DNA from: Pseudomonadota bacterium
GTDB taxonomy: Bacteria > Desulfobacterota > Syntrophia > Syntrophales > JADFWA01
Assembly (NCBI GenBank): GCA_030610915.1
Contig: JAUWQS010000123.1
Location: 1 to 5,703 of the forward strand
Direction: 5' to 3'
DNA: 5,703 nucleotides
Position numbers and translations under genes: made by a program. Positions 1 to 5,015 of the stretch are shown one piece after another; positions within the stretch are counted from its first letter, which is position 1; each line of letters begins with the position of its first letter. The notes beneath the pieces are model-generated. The model saw only the letters and a program-made list of their open reading frames with translations, made no database searches and was not told the origin of the DNA.

Positions 1-141
1 ATAATTAAGAGGTTATGTGATATAGGCATGTGCTATCATTTCGACTATGGATGAAAGAACAAATCGCAGGGATCTGTTTTGTCAGGCAAGAATTGGGGGA
101 AGACTATGTCGATTTAACTATCTGTGAAAATCGGTGTTTAA

Positions 142-191
142 GAAACTCCCTCCCCCTCGAGGGGGAGGGTTGGAGTGGGGGTAAAAAGCCC
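142..191. repeat. G/C-rich palindromic repeat
   Basis: Positions 148-169 are a perfect 22-bp palindrome, with arms CCCTCCCCCTC and GAGGGGGAGGG. It is followed by a G-rich tail, GGAGTGGGGGTAAAAAG. The layout (C-rich arm, G-rich arm, then a TGGGG-type tail) resembles the dispersed intergenic palindromes common in Deltaproteobacteria and Nitrospirota genomes. A related tail is seen again near 270-304. Family membership is from memory of such repeats and not from a search. Confidence 0.6.
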
Positions 192-269
192 CGGTTTATT
201 GAGCTATTACGTCGTCCCTTTAAGTAAAGTTCCTCTTTACCTGTGAGTAGTTGCATTTTCAGTATCTTT

Positions 270-304
270 AAGGGGGAAAAGGAGGGAGATAGGTGGGGGT
301 AGGT
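270..304. repeat. Degenerate G-rich repeat half
   Basis: This purine-rich stretch (AGGGGGAAAAGGAGGGAG followed by AGGTGGGGGTAGG) matches the layout of the right half of the repeat at 142-191: a G-run, an AGGG block, then TGGGGGTA. It lacks the C-rich partner arm, so it looks like a decayed half copy. Confidence 0.4.
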
Positions 305-328
305 TATCTGTTATAGAGTCTGTGCCTG

Positions 329-790
329 TCATCTTATGATGGTAACATTTAGATATTTTCTGCCCCAGGCTATAGCATCATCACGAGCTTTGAAAAATAC
401 GTCGATGTGATCACCTTTGATGGCTCTTCCGGTATCATGCACCTCTCCCCAGCCATAACCTGGAACGTACATCCTGGTTCCGTAGGGATATATACTGATA
501 TCTGCCGCGATGATTCCCTTTTTCGCTTTGGTTCCATCGGAGGTAATTCCAACTTTTTTTCGTTTACCCTTATTTGGTCCATACGCATAAACAGGTGGGG
601 CAAGGCAGCAACCATATTTCCTCTCCCAGCCGCATGACTCTTTGCCGGCGTCATATGCGGTCACGAGCATCCTCCTGATCTCTTTTTTTTGCCCCTTTCC
701 GAAGGGGATTAAACAACATCCACAAAGGAAAAAGACAACTATGACGAGAATGACATGGATAGGAAGGATCTTTGCCCTGAATCTGTTCAT
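329..790 (-). CDS. 3D domain lipoprotein, MltA-like fold
   Basis: This encodes a predicted secreted lipoprotein of 153 aa with a 3D (three-aspartate) domain, the double-psi beta-barrel core shared with the lytic transglycosylase MltA and Gram-positive Rpf/YocH-type cell-wall proteins. Residues 1-24 are a basic start plus hydrophobic helix ending in a lipobox-like L-C-G-C, with C25 as the likely lipidated residue. The domain covers about 41-152. It begins with VTAY (43-46), then the G-I-T-S-D-G-T block near 81-87, and has Asp97 in IIAAD, GTRMYVPGYG (104-113), Asp119 in HDTG and Asp130 in HIDVFF, the three aspartates that name the domain. ATG at 790 is chosen because an in-frame TTG 17 codons upstream (841) would put a polar extension before the signal helix and lies in repeat-like DNA. 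No strong ribosome binding site precedes either start. A peptidoglycan-cleaving role is inferred from the family; no separate binding domain is present, so the substrate is unknown. It appears monocistronic. Confidence 0.85.
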   Translation of the reverse strand: MNRFRAKILPIHVILVIVVFFLCGCCLIPFGKGQKKEIRRMLVTAYDAGKESCGWERKYGCCLAPPVYAYGPNKGKRKKVGITSDGTKAKKGIIAADISIYPYGTRMYVPGYGWGEVHDTGRAIKGDHIDVFFKARDDAIAWGRKYLNVTIIR

Positions 791-864
791 TTGGTAATCG
801 TTTACCGCAGAGAGTGCAGAGAAACTATTCTTGTAAGCCAAGAGCTAAAATCGTTTCGCTCTAT

Positions 865-947
865 ATGGAAGGCTAAAGCCTTCCGCTACATATACTGTGC
901 GATTTTGACCGGCTCAAAAAGCGTAAGCTATGGCCGTGTAGAGTATA
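865..947. repeat. 83-bp dispersed repeat, copy A (intact)
   Basis: This segment matches 3276-3497 at 79 of 83 positions once a 139-bp insertion in the latter is removed. It starts with an 18-bp palindrome (867-884, GGAAGGCTAAAGCCTTCC), then CGCTACA. A second part follows, running from ATATACT (889-895) to a complementary AGTATAT at 942-948. The two-part layout and short inverted ends suggest a small non-autonomous element or REP-type unit. No coding capacity is seen. Confidence 0.85.
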
Positions 948-997
948 TCAACCGTGAACCTGGAACCTATTGATGACCTCTTCCGTAATCCTATTTA

Positions 998-1125
998 GTG
1001 CCTGAACGAAAACCTCGTTCAGGCACGGTTTTGAGTTTTGAGTTAAAAAAAGAAAGCAATCTCAGCGAGTTTGAATTTTCCAGACAAAATTGAAAAACCA
1101 TATTTCAGGGTTTTCGTTCAGGCAC
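998..1125. mobile_element. MITE-like element with 17-bp perfect inverted ends
   Basis: The left end GTGCCTGAACGAAAACC (998-1014) is exactly complementary to the right end GGTTTTCGTTCAGGCAC (1109-1125), giving a 128-bp unit. Just inside the left end, TCGTTCAGGCAC (1015-1026) is a third, inverted copy, so the left side alone forms a perfect 12-bp hairpin with a 5-nt loop. The interior is AT-rich and has no credible protein. Long perfect terminal repeats around a short non-coding core are typical of miniature inverted-repeat transposable elements. No target duplication is obvious at the flanks. The left hairpin could also serve as a terminator-like structure. Confidence 0.7.
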
Positions 1126-1183
1126 CATGTAATTATTTTGTCATCTCTGCGGTCTCCGCGCTCTCCAAGATGAACAGTTATCC

Positions 1184-1489
1184 TTATTCTTTGGTTTTCT
1201 CTTTCAGTTTTTCAAGTTCTTCCTTGTATTCTGCCGCCTGGGACTTTATTTTCTCCAATTCTTCTTTAGCTTTTTCTGTTTCTGTCACCTTTTGTTCCAA
1301 TTCTTTTTCTCTTTTTTCTTGTAACTTGTCTTTTAATTCATCTATACCGATGTAAACTGCAAGGCCTCCTCCCAGTAAAAGCGCTATCGGGATTCCACCT
1401 GCGAGTATACGGAGAAAATCTCCCCACCAAAAAATCAGACCGATAAGTCCTAAAATTATTGCCCCGATACCACCTGCTAAAACTGCCAT
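1184..1489 (-). CDS. Small two-helix membrane protein with coiled-coil tail
   Basis: This is an unrecognised 101-aa protein. Residues 3-24 and 26-48 are two hydrophobic, glycine-rich helices separated by a short W-W-G-D-F turn, and the second contains a G-G-I-P then L-L-L-G-G-G pattern. From residue 50 to the end the chain is strongly charged and heptad-like, rich in E and K, a predicted coiled coil that would sit on one side of the inner membrane. The start is well supported: AGGGAGG lies 8 nt upstream of the ATG. The gene stands alone. The hairpin layout with WW and GG-P motifs loosely recalls small membrane proteins such as MamI of magnetosomes, but that similarity is impressionistic and no other magnetosome gene is present. 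A role as a membrane-anchored scaffold is a guess. That it is a real gene is likely; its function is unknown. Confidence 0.75.
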   Translation of the reverse strand: MAVLAGGIGAIILGLIGLIFWWGDFLRILAGGIPIALLLGGGLAVYIGIDELKDKLQEKREKELEQKVTETEKAKEELEKIKSQAAEYKEELEKLKEKTKE

Positions 1490-1497
1490 GGTTACAA

Positions 1498-1504
1498 CCT
1501 CCCT
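1498..1504 (-). promoter_or_regulatory. Strong ribosome binding site for the 1184-1489 gene
   Basis: On the minus strand this reads AGGGAGG, 8 nt before the ATG at 1489. It is the best evidence that the small membrane protein is translated and fixes its start. Confidence 0.8.
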
Positions 1505-1564
1505 TTGTTGAAAAAGATAAAGATTAGCCCTGCTGTTTTTCCCAATACGTCCACAACTAAATCA

Positions 1565-1594
1565 CGTATAACATAAAAAAATATGTACAGGCAA
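1565..1594 (-). promoter_or_regulatory. Weak candidate promoter for the 1184-1489 gene
   Basis: On the minus strand TTGCCT (1589-1594) and TATACG (1565-1570) are 18 nt apart, each matching the sigma-70 consensus at 4 of 6 positions. This would give a leader of about 70 nt. In AT-rich DNA such a match can arise by chance. Confidence 0.3.
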
Positions 1595-1665
1595 GACGAA
1601 AAGCAAGGAACGTTGAAATTAAAAATTAGAAATTTGGCCTTCATGCTTTTGTACCGTCAATGTTT

Positions 1666-1710
1666 GGTCGAGTGGAAAAATGGTCGAGTGGTTAACTACT
1701 CGACTACTCA
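1666..1710. repeat. GGTCGAGTGG direct repeat and near-palindrome
   Basis: GGTCGAGTGG occurs at 1666-1675 and again at 1682-1691. The second copy starts a near-perfect inverted repeat (1683-1704) with arms GTCGAGT and ACTCGAC around GTTAAC. The right part (AACTACTC at 1694-1701 and GACTACTCA at 1702-1710) resembles the AACTACTCA repeat-edge motif found elsewhere in the window. Confidence 0.5.
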
Positions 1711-1755
1711 CTAATTCCTTTCGTAAACTCGTTTTATCCCTGCCTGTACCGGCAC

Positions 1756-1804
1756 CTGTCTGCGTGCGGGCAACGCACAGACAGACGCAGACAGTCCCCC
1801 CCCC
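1756..1804. repeat. Hairpin followed by a nine-C tract
   Basis: CTGTCTGCGT (1756-1765) pairs perfectly with ACGCAGACAG (1785-1794), with a smaller TGCG/CGCA pairing inside. Nine C residues follow at 1796-1804. The hairpin looks like a dispersed repeat unit. A mononucleotide run of this length can be unstable in length, but it lies about 70 bp upstream of the rpoH promoter and has no proven role. Confidence 0.55.
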
Positions 1805-1824
1805 ATTCCCAATTTCAAGTTTCA

Positions 1825-1838
1825 AGCCGTGAACGGCT
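1825..1838. other. Small hairpin upstream of the rpoH promoter
   Basis: AGCCGT and ACGGCT form a 6-bp stem with a 2-nt loop, followed on the plus strand by ATAATTTTT. It could be a weak rightward terminator insulating rpoH from upstream transcription, but the stem is short and the T tract begins several bases away. Confidence 0.3.
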
Positions 1839-1873
1839 ATAATTTTTAAAAGCAGTGAAAACGGAATAAAAAC

Positions 1874-1902
1874 TTGACTATCAAGAAAAAAATAATCATA
1901 AT
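1874..1902 (+). promoter_or_regulatory. Sigma-70-type promoter of rpoH
   Basis: TTGACT (1874-1879) and CATAAT (1897-1902) each match the consensus at 5 of 6 positions and are exactly 17 nt apart. Transcription would begin near 1909, giving a leader of about 23 nt that contains the Shine-Dalgarno sequence and the ATG at 1932. This excludes the in-frame GTG at 1905, which would lie upstream of the predicted transcript start. Confidence 0.75.
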
Positions 1903-1918
1903 GTGTGAAAAGTGGCAT

Positions 1919-1926
1919 AGAGGTGG
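1919..1926 (+). promoter_or_regulatory. Ribosome binding site that fixes the rpoH start
   Basis: AGAGGTGG lies 5 nt before the ATG at 1932. The alternative GTG at 1905 has no comparable site, so the shorter form is preferred. Confidence 0.75.
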
Positions 1927-1931
1927 CTTCG

Positions 1932-2792
1932 ATGAATCTCCCTAAGGTTTCAAATACGTTAGATATATATGTATCGCAGATAAACCGTTTTCCCATCCTG
2001 ACTGCGGAAGAGGAGTTTAAATTAGCTGTCAGGTATATGAAGGAGAATGATCTGAAAGCGGCAGAGAAGCTTGTTGTTTCGAACCTGAGATTCGTTGTTA
2101 AGATTGCTCATGAATACAGAAGTTATAGGATTAAACTCCTCGATCTGATTCAGGAGGGCAACATTGGTCTTATGCATGCGGTGAAGAAGTTTGATCCGTA
2201 TAGGGGTTACAGGCTGATATCCTACGCTGTCTGGTGGATTAGGGCATATATTCAAAATTTTGTTATCAAATCTTGGAGCCTTGTAAAAATTGGCACCACC
2301 CAAGCTCAGAGAAAGCTGTTTTTTAAGCTTAATCAGACGAAAAGAAAACTCCAGAAACTATCCCGGAAAGAACCTGAGTTCAAGGAAGTTGCGGAGTTAT
2401 TAAATGTAAAGGAATCTGAGATCGAGGAGATGGATAGTCGTTTGAACAATCGTGATCTCTCTCTGGATGCATCCATAAGCGATGAAGGTGAATCGACCTA
2501 TATTGATTATCTTGTATACGATGGAGAAGACCAGGAAAAGGCTTTAATCAAAAAGGAAGAAACGGCCATTGTAAGGAAGAACATAGAGCAGGAATTGTCC
2601 AAACTCAGTGATAGAGAAAAATATATAGCAAGGAATCGAATAATGGCGGACACACCTGAGACCTTGCAGAAAATAGGAGATAACTTCGGTATAACAAGAG
2701 AACGAGTCAGGCAGATTGAAAAGGGGGTCCTGAAAAAACTGCAGGTTTCTATTGCCTATTCGGGAAGTGAAGCGCCGTTATTGGTGGCTTAA
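1932..2792 (+). CDS. rpoH: RNA polymerase sigma factor RpoH (sigma-32 family)
   Basis: This 286-aa sigma factor would direct RNA polymerase to heat-shock promoters for chaperones and proteases; E. coli RpoH is 284 aa. Region 1.2 covers about 8-40. Region 2 (about 46-116) holds LLDLIQEGNIGLMHAVKKFD and the promoter-melting stretch YAVWWIRAYIQNF. The diagnostic feature is QRKLFFKLN at 126-134, which matches the RpoH box (QRKLFFNLR in classical members) that separates RpoH from RpoD and RpoS. Region 4.2 (241-270) carries the helix-turn-helix with ITRERVRQIEKGVLKKL for the -35 element. ATG at 1932 is chosen over GTG at 1905 because of the ribosome binding site and promoter positions. The short leader leaves little room for an RNA thermometer of the E. 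coli type, although part of that one lies inside the coding region. The gene appears monocistronic, with divergent genes to the left and repeats downstream. An alternative label is a generic sigma-70 factor, but the RpoH box makes RpoH much more likely. Confidence 0.93.
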   Translation: MNLPKVSNTLDIYVSQINRFPILTAEEEFKLAVRYMKENDLKAAEKLVVSNLRFVVKIAHEYRSYRIKLLDLIQEGNIGLMHAVKKFDPYRGYRLISYAVWWIRAYIQNFVIKSWSLVKIGTTQAQRKLFFKLNQTKRKLQKLSRKEPEFKEVAELLNVKESEIEEMDSRLNNRDLSLDASISDEGESTYIDYLVYDGEDQEKALIKKEETAIVRKNIEQELSKLSDREKYIARNRIMADTPETLQKIGDNFGITRERVRQIEKGVLKKLQVSIAYSGSEAPLLVA

Positions 2793-2830
2793 AATCGTAT
2801 CAGCTCAATAAATAGGGGCAAACCCAGGGA

Positions 2831-2888
2831 TGTAGGGTGGCATTTTATATGCCGCCATCTACGGTGGGGTATAAAACCCCACCCTACA
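2831..2888. repeat. Two-arm G/C palindromic repeat downstream of rpoH
   Basis: The outer ends TGTAGGGTGG (2831-2840) and CCACCCTACA (2879-2888) are complementary. The right part contains GGTGGGGT (2863-2870) and ACCCCACC (2876-2883), an 8-bp stem with a 5-nt loop. The left part has GGCAT/ATGCC around TTTAT. The right hairpin and the outer pairing share bases, so they cannot both form. The TGTAG and CTACA ends match those of the unit at 3241-3301, which suggests one repeat superfamily. No T tract follows, so it is not a typical terminator. Confidence 0.65.
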
Positions 2889-2957
2889 ATAATACGTGAG
2901 AGTGGTTGTGGATCAACCAACATTTTAAAAATGTAATCCTCTGTTTATTGAGATGAG

Positions 2958-3130
2958 AACTACTCACGTAGTCAGGCTGAAGCTGTTTAGGCTGAAGGTA
3001 CCCGAAAAACACGATTGCGGCGCTTTGGCAGAGAAACAGCAGTTTTTTGCATCAAACATGGCTTCAAAGTGTGCGGTATTCCCGCTTTTCCTAACAGTCT
3101 TCAGCCTTCAGTCTATCCACCTGAGTAGTT
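2958..3130. repeat. 173-bp segment bounded by 9-bp inverted ends
   Basis: AACTACTCA (2958-2966) is exactly complementary to TGAGTAGTT (3122-3130). Inside both ends are related CTGAAG-rich stretches: GGCTGAAG twice on the left, and CTTCAGCCTTCAG on the right as its complement. The middle is unrelated to the similar-sized segment 4870-5041. This may be a miniature element or two inverted copies of one short repeat that happen to be near each other. Confidence 0.5.
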
Positions 3131-3240
3131 ATACTGTAATCGGCCATAATTTGAGATTTTTCTGTCGTATTTTTTCACCATAAAGTACACGAAAAAAACT
3201 ACCCCTTTAACTCCGACCTTCATGTCCTTTAATAAATCCG

Positions 3241-3301
3241 TGTAGCGGAGACCTTCAGGTCTCCATTTTCTTTTAATGGAAGGCTAAAGCCTTCCGCTAC
3301 A
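3241..3301. repeat. Paired 18-bp palindromes in inverted arrangement
   Basis: The arms 3241-3267 and 3275-3301 are inverted copies of one 27-nt unit (TGTAGCGG... to ...CCATT), identical at 20 of 27 positions. Each contains its own perfect palindrome: GGAGACCTTCAGGTCTCC at 3247-3264 and GGAAGGCTAAAGCCTTCC at 3278-3295. Six of the seven differences fall in the stems as three complementary pairs and the seventh is in the loop, so both hairpins are preserved. This layout, two inverted palindromic units, resembles bacterial REP/BIME elements. Confidence 0.75.
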
Positions 3302-3497
3302 TATACTGTGCAATTTTGACAGTCTCGTAAAAAGTCAAAATATGCACAATTTTGTCATTCCCGTGAAAACGGGAATCCAGTTTTTTCAAGTGGTTAGCCC
3401 TCTCTGGATTCCCGCCTACGCGGGAATGACAGACTTTTTACGACTGCATCAATCTTGACCGGCTCAAAAAGCGTAATCTGTGGCCGTGTTGAGTATA
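3276..3497. repeat. 83-bp dispersed repeat, copy B (interrupted)
   Basis: The left 45 bp (3276-3320) match 865-909 with one difference, and the right 38 bp (3460-3497) match 910-947 with three. Between them sit 139 extra bases absent from copy A. Copy B is therefore the same repeat split by a later insertion. Its left palindrome also forms the right arm of the unit at 3241-3301. Confidence 0.85.
3321..3459. mobile_element. Palindromic MITE-like insertion inside copy B
   Basis: The ends are CAGTCTCGTAAAAAGTC (3320-3336) and GACTTTTTACGACTG (3432-3446), complementary apart from a 2-base insertion on the left. The interior has TGTCATTCCCG (3353-3363) pairing with CGGGAATGACA (3421-3431), and CGGGAATCCAG (3370-3380) pairing with CTGGATTCCCG (3404-3414). 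Alternatively each half forms its own hairpin, ATTCCCGT-GAAA-ACGGGAAT and ATTCCCGC-CTAC-GCGGGAAT. The flanks CAATTTTGAC (3311-3320) and CAATCTTGAC (3450-3459) look like a 10-bp target duplication with one change. GTCATTCCCG-type repeats are widespread in bacterial genomes. It has no coding capacity. Confidence 0.75.
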
Positions 3498-3510
3498 CTT
3501 GAGATGATAC

Positions 3511-4869
3511 TTAAAATCCTTCATCGGATGAGACGAGGTTTTCAAAAGCGGTATATTTTTCCAGGAAGGCCAGTTTCGCCGTGCCGGTGGGACCATTTCT
3601 CTGCTTTCCTATGATTATTTCGGCTATTCCTCTTTCAGGGTTGTCTTCTGATCGGTTATATACTTCGTCCCTGTAAATAAAAGCAATTACATCTGCATCC
3701 TGTTCAATGGCTCCTGACTCTCTGAGGTCTGCCATCTGTGGCCGCCTATTGGTTCTATCCTCTACTTTCCTATTAAGTTGCGAGAGAGCAACTACAGGAA
3801 CATTCAGTTCTTTTGCAAGGGTCTTGAGAGAACGGCTGATCTCCGATATTTCCTGTTCCCTTGAATCTTTGAATCTGGAGCCTTTCATCAATTGAAGGTA
3901 ATCAAGTATAATTAAACCAAGTCCGTTCTCAGCCTTCAACCTTCTTGCTTTTGCCTTCACTTCGAGAGCGGTAATGGACGGGGTATCATCTATAAATATC
4001 GGTGCCTCGGAAAGTCTGCCGGCGGCAGTTGTTAACTTAGGCCAGTCAGTCTCCCCCAGAAACCCTTTTCTGAGACGTTGAGAGTCCACCTTGGCTTCGG
4101 AGGAAAGCATGCGCATGGCAAGCTGTTCCTTGGCCATTTCCAGTGAAAACAAGGCAACTGGAATCCTCTCTTCTATTGCGGCATGTTGGGCAATATTGAG
4201 GGCAAGGGCTGTCTTCCCCATGCTCGGACGACCCGCAATTATGATCAAATCAGATTTTTGAAATCCGGAAGTGATATCATCAATCTTAATAAAACCGGTG
4301 GCTACGCCGGTCACAAGCTCTTTTTTCTCATAGAGTTTTTCTATGGTCCTGAAACTATCCTTTATTATCTCTTTGATAGAAGAGAAAGCAGGCCTTATTT
4401 TGTTTTCAGATATCTCAAATATGGCGTGTTCGGCTTCATCCAGGATATTTTCTACATCCGTTCCGGTAGTATCATAACTCCTGCTTATTATTTTTGTGGC
4501 TGTTCCAATCAGTCCACGCAGAATTGTTTTTTCCTTAACTATCTTTGCGTAGTGAGCTGCATTTGCGGCAGATGGGACATTATCAACGAGAGAAGCCAGA
4601 TATGATGCCCCCCCAATGCTGTCAAGTTGATTCTTGTCCTTCAGGATAGCGCTGAGGGTAATCAGATCACATGGTTCGTTTCTTTCGGAGAGTTCGAGTA
4701 TGGCGGAGGAAATTTTTCGATGTGATTCGCTGTAGAAATCACCTGGTTTCAGTATCTCAAGAACATTGTTGAGAGCCTCGTTTTCCAGCAGGATGGCTCC
4801 GAGGACCGAGCGTTCCGCTTCAATATTCTGGGGAGGGATTTTATGTAAAGAGGGATCGATATCTTTCAT
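3511..4869 (-). CDS. dnaB: Replicative DNA helicase DnaB
   Basis: This is the hexameric 5'-3' helicase that unwinds DNA at the replication fork and contacts primase DnaG. The 452-aa length is close to E. coli DnaB (471 aa). The N-terminal domain spans about 10-115 and starts with the typical PPQNIEAERSVLGAILL. A linker region (about 140-180) leads to the RecA-like motor domain: Walker A GRPSMGKT at 213-220, the presumed catalytic Glu244 in FSLEM, Walker B LIILDYLQLM at 319-328, the Q-loop region SQLNRKVEDR from 363, DLRESGAIEQDAD at 381-393, and GKQRNGPTGT at 421-430 with the arginine-finger region. No intein or frameshift is seen. The ATG at 4869 gives the usual N-terminus, but the sequence before it is repeat DNA (TGAGTAGTTACC on the minus strand) with only a GAG as possible Shine-Dalgarno. 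It follows rplI after a 230-bp gap, the conserved gene order, though the gap is unusually long. Confidence 0.97.
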   Translation of the reverse strand: MKDIDPSLHKIPPQNIEAERSVLGAILLENEALNNVLEILKPGDFYSESHRKISSAILELSERNEPCDLITLSAILKDKNQLDSIGGASYLASLVDNVPSAANAAHYAKIVKEKTILRGLIGTATKIISRSYDTTGTDVENILDEAEHAIFEISENKIRPAFSSIKEIIKDSFRTIEKLYEKKELVTGVATGFIKIDDITSGFQKSDLIIIAGRPSMGKTALALNIAQHAAIEERIPVALFSLEMAKEQLAMRMLSSEAKVDSQRLRKGFLGETDWPKLTTAAGRLSEAPIFIDDTPSITALEVKAKARRLKAENGLGLIILDYLQLMKGSRFKDSREQEISEISRSLKTLAKELNVPVVALSQLNRKVEDRTNRRPQMADLRESGAIEQDADVIAFIYRDEVYNRSEDNPERGIAEIIIGKQRNGPTGTAKLAFLEKYTAFENLVSSDEGF

Positions 4870-4945
4870 GGTAACTACTCAGGTTGTTTAAGCTGAAGGC
4901 TTTTAGGCTAAAGGTAAAAAGTGTTTATAATTAATATTCCTACAG

Positions 4946-4977
4946 CCCTAACCCGGACAAGTAAGTTCGGGTAAGGG
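4946..4977. repeat. Imperfect hairpin, 13-bp arms
   Basis: CCCTAACCCGGAC (4946-4958) pairs with GTTCGGGTAAGGG (4965-4977), with one A/A mismatch and one wobble pair and a 6-nt loop. Its last three bases are also the first three of the next palindrome (4975-4992), so the two structures compete at that point. Confidence 0.55.
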
Positions 4978-5015
4978 CGACTTTAGTCGCCCACATCGGG
5001 AGGTTAAAACCTCCC
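4975..5015. repeat. Two tandem 18-bp palindromes
   Basis: GGGCGACT-TT-AGTCGCCC (4975-4992) and GGGAGGTT-AA-AACCTCCC (4998-5015) are perfect palindromes with 8-bp arms and 2-nt centres, 5 nt apart. CTACC follows the second, like the CTACA that follows the palindromes at 867-884, 2863-2883 and 3278-3295. If transcribed from rplI toward dnaB they would form two strong stem-loops in the mRNA. Confidence 0.75.

Larger units (their letters stand above)
1..328. other. Left intergenic region, no credible gene
   Basis: No frame here looks like a real protein. The longest plus-strand open frame (30-227) runs straight through a G/C palindrome and encodes a composition typical of repeat DNA, and no good ribosome binding site precedes its ATG. 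The stretch holds a perfect palindrome (148-169), a second G-rich remnant (270-304), a small hairpin (GTAAAG at 224-229 with CTTTAC at 235-240), and two copies of short repeat-edge motifs: TTTATTGAG at 195-203 and TGAGTAGTT at 244-252. It is probably accumulated repeat debris downstream of the gene at 329-790. Confidence 0.6.
2793..3510. other. Repeat-filled intergenic region between rpoH and dnaB
   Basis: These 718 bp between convergent rpoH and dnaB hold no convincing gene. The plus-strand frame at 2953-3183 is made of repeat sequence. From left to right there are a TTTATTGAG edge (minus strand, 2804-2812), a G/C palindrome block (2831-2888), small hairpins (2904-2918 and 2920-2934), a segment with AACTACTCA inverted ends (2958-3130), a paired palindrome unit (3241-3301), and copy B of the 83-bp repeat with its insertion (3276-3497). 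No classical stem plus T-tract terminator was found for either gene, although several of the hairpins could slow polymerase. Confidence 0.75.

Noticed and set aside
30..227. Plus-strand open frame of 65 codons
   Set aside because: It reads through the perfect palindrome at 148-169, has no convincing ribosome binding site, and its C-terminal half is simply translated repeat sequence.
370..841. Other open frames overlapping the 3D protein on both strands, and the longer TTG-initiated form from 841
   Set aside because: The overlapping frames are shadows of the conserved 3D domain frame. The TTG form adds 17 polar residues before the signal helix in DNA that resembles a short dispersed repeat (ACCGCAGAGA at 804-813, complement at 1144-1153).
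1071..1355. Plus-strand frame rich in Ser and Phe
   Set aside because: It is the antisense of the E/K-rich coiled-coil tail, whose codons give S/F-rich complements; the minus-strand gene has a strong ribosome binding site.
1184..1489. Magnetosome protein MamI
   Set aside because: Only a loose resemblance in size, two helices and glycine pattern; the coiled-coil tail is longer than expected and no other magnetosome gene is visible.
1619..1996. Minus-strand frame of 125 codons upstream of rpoH
   Set aside because: It spans the nine-C tract, hairpin and the rpoH promoter, and its composition is low-complexity, with no domain recognised.
2831..2888. Intrinsic terminator for rpoH
   Set aside because: The stems are strong but no T tract follows (the next bases are ATAATACG), and the same ends occur in other intergenic repeats, so it is better read as a repeat.
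2953..3183. Plus-strand frame of 76 codons downstream of rpoH
   Set aside because: It is composed of dispersed repeat sequence with CTGAAG units and ends in AT-rich DNA; no ribosome binding site or family resemblance.
2793..3510. CRISPR array
   Set aside because: Repeated units are few, palindromic, irregularly spaced and of several families; there are no uniform spacers and no cas genes.
3511..4869. Intein or phage-type helicase
   Set aside because: The motor motifs are continuous with normal spacing, and the rplI neighbour marks it as the chromosomal dnaB.
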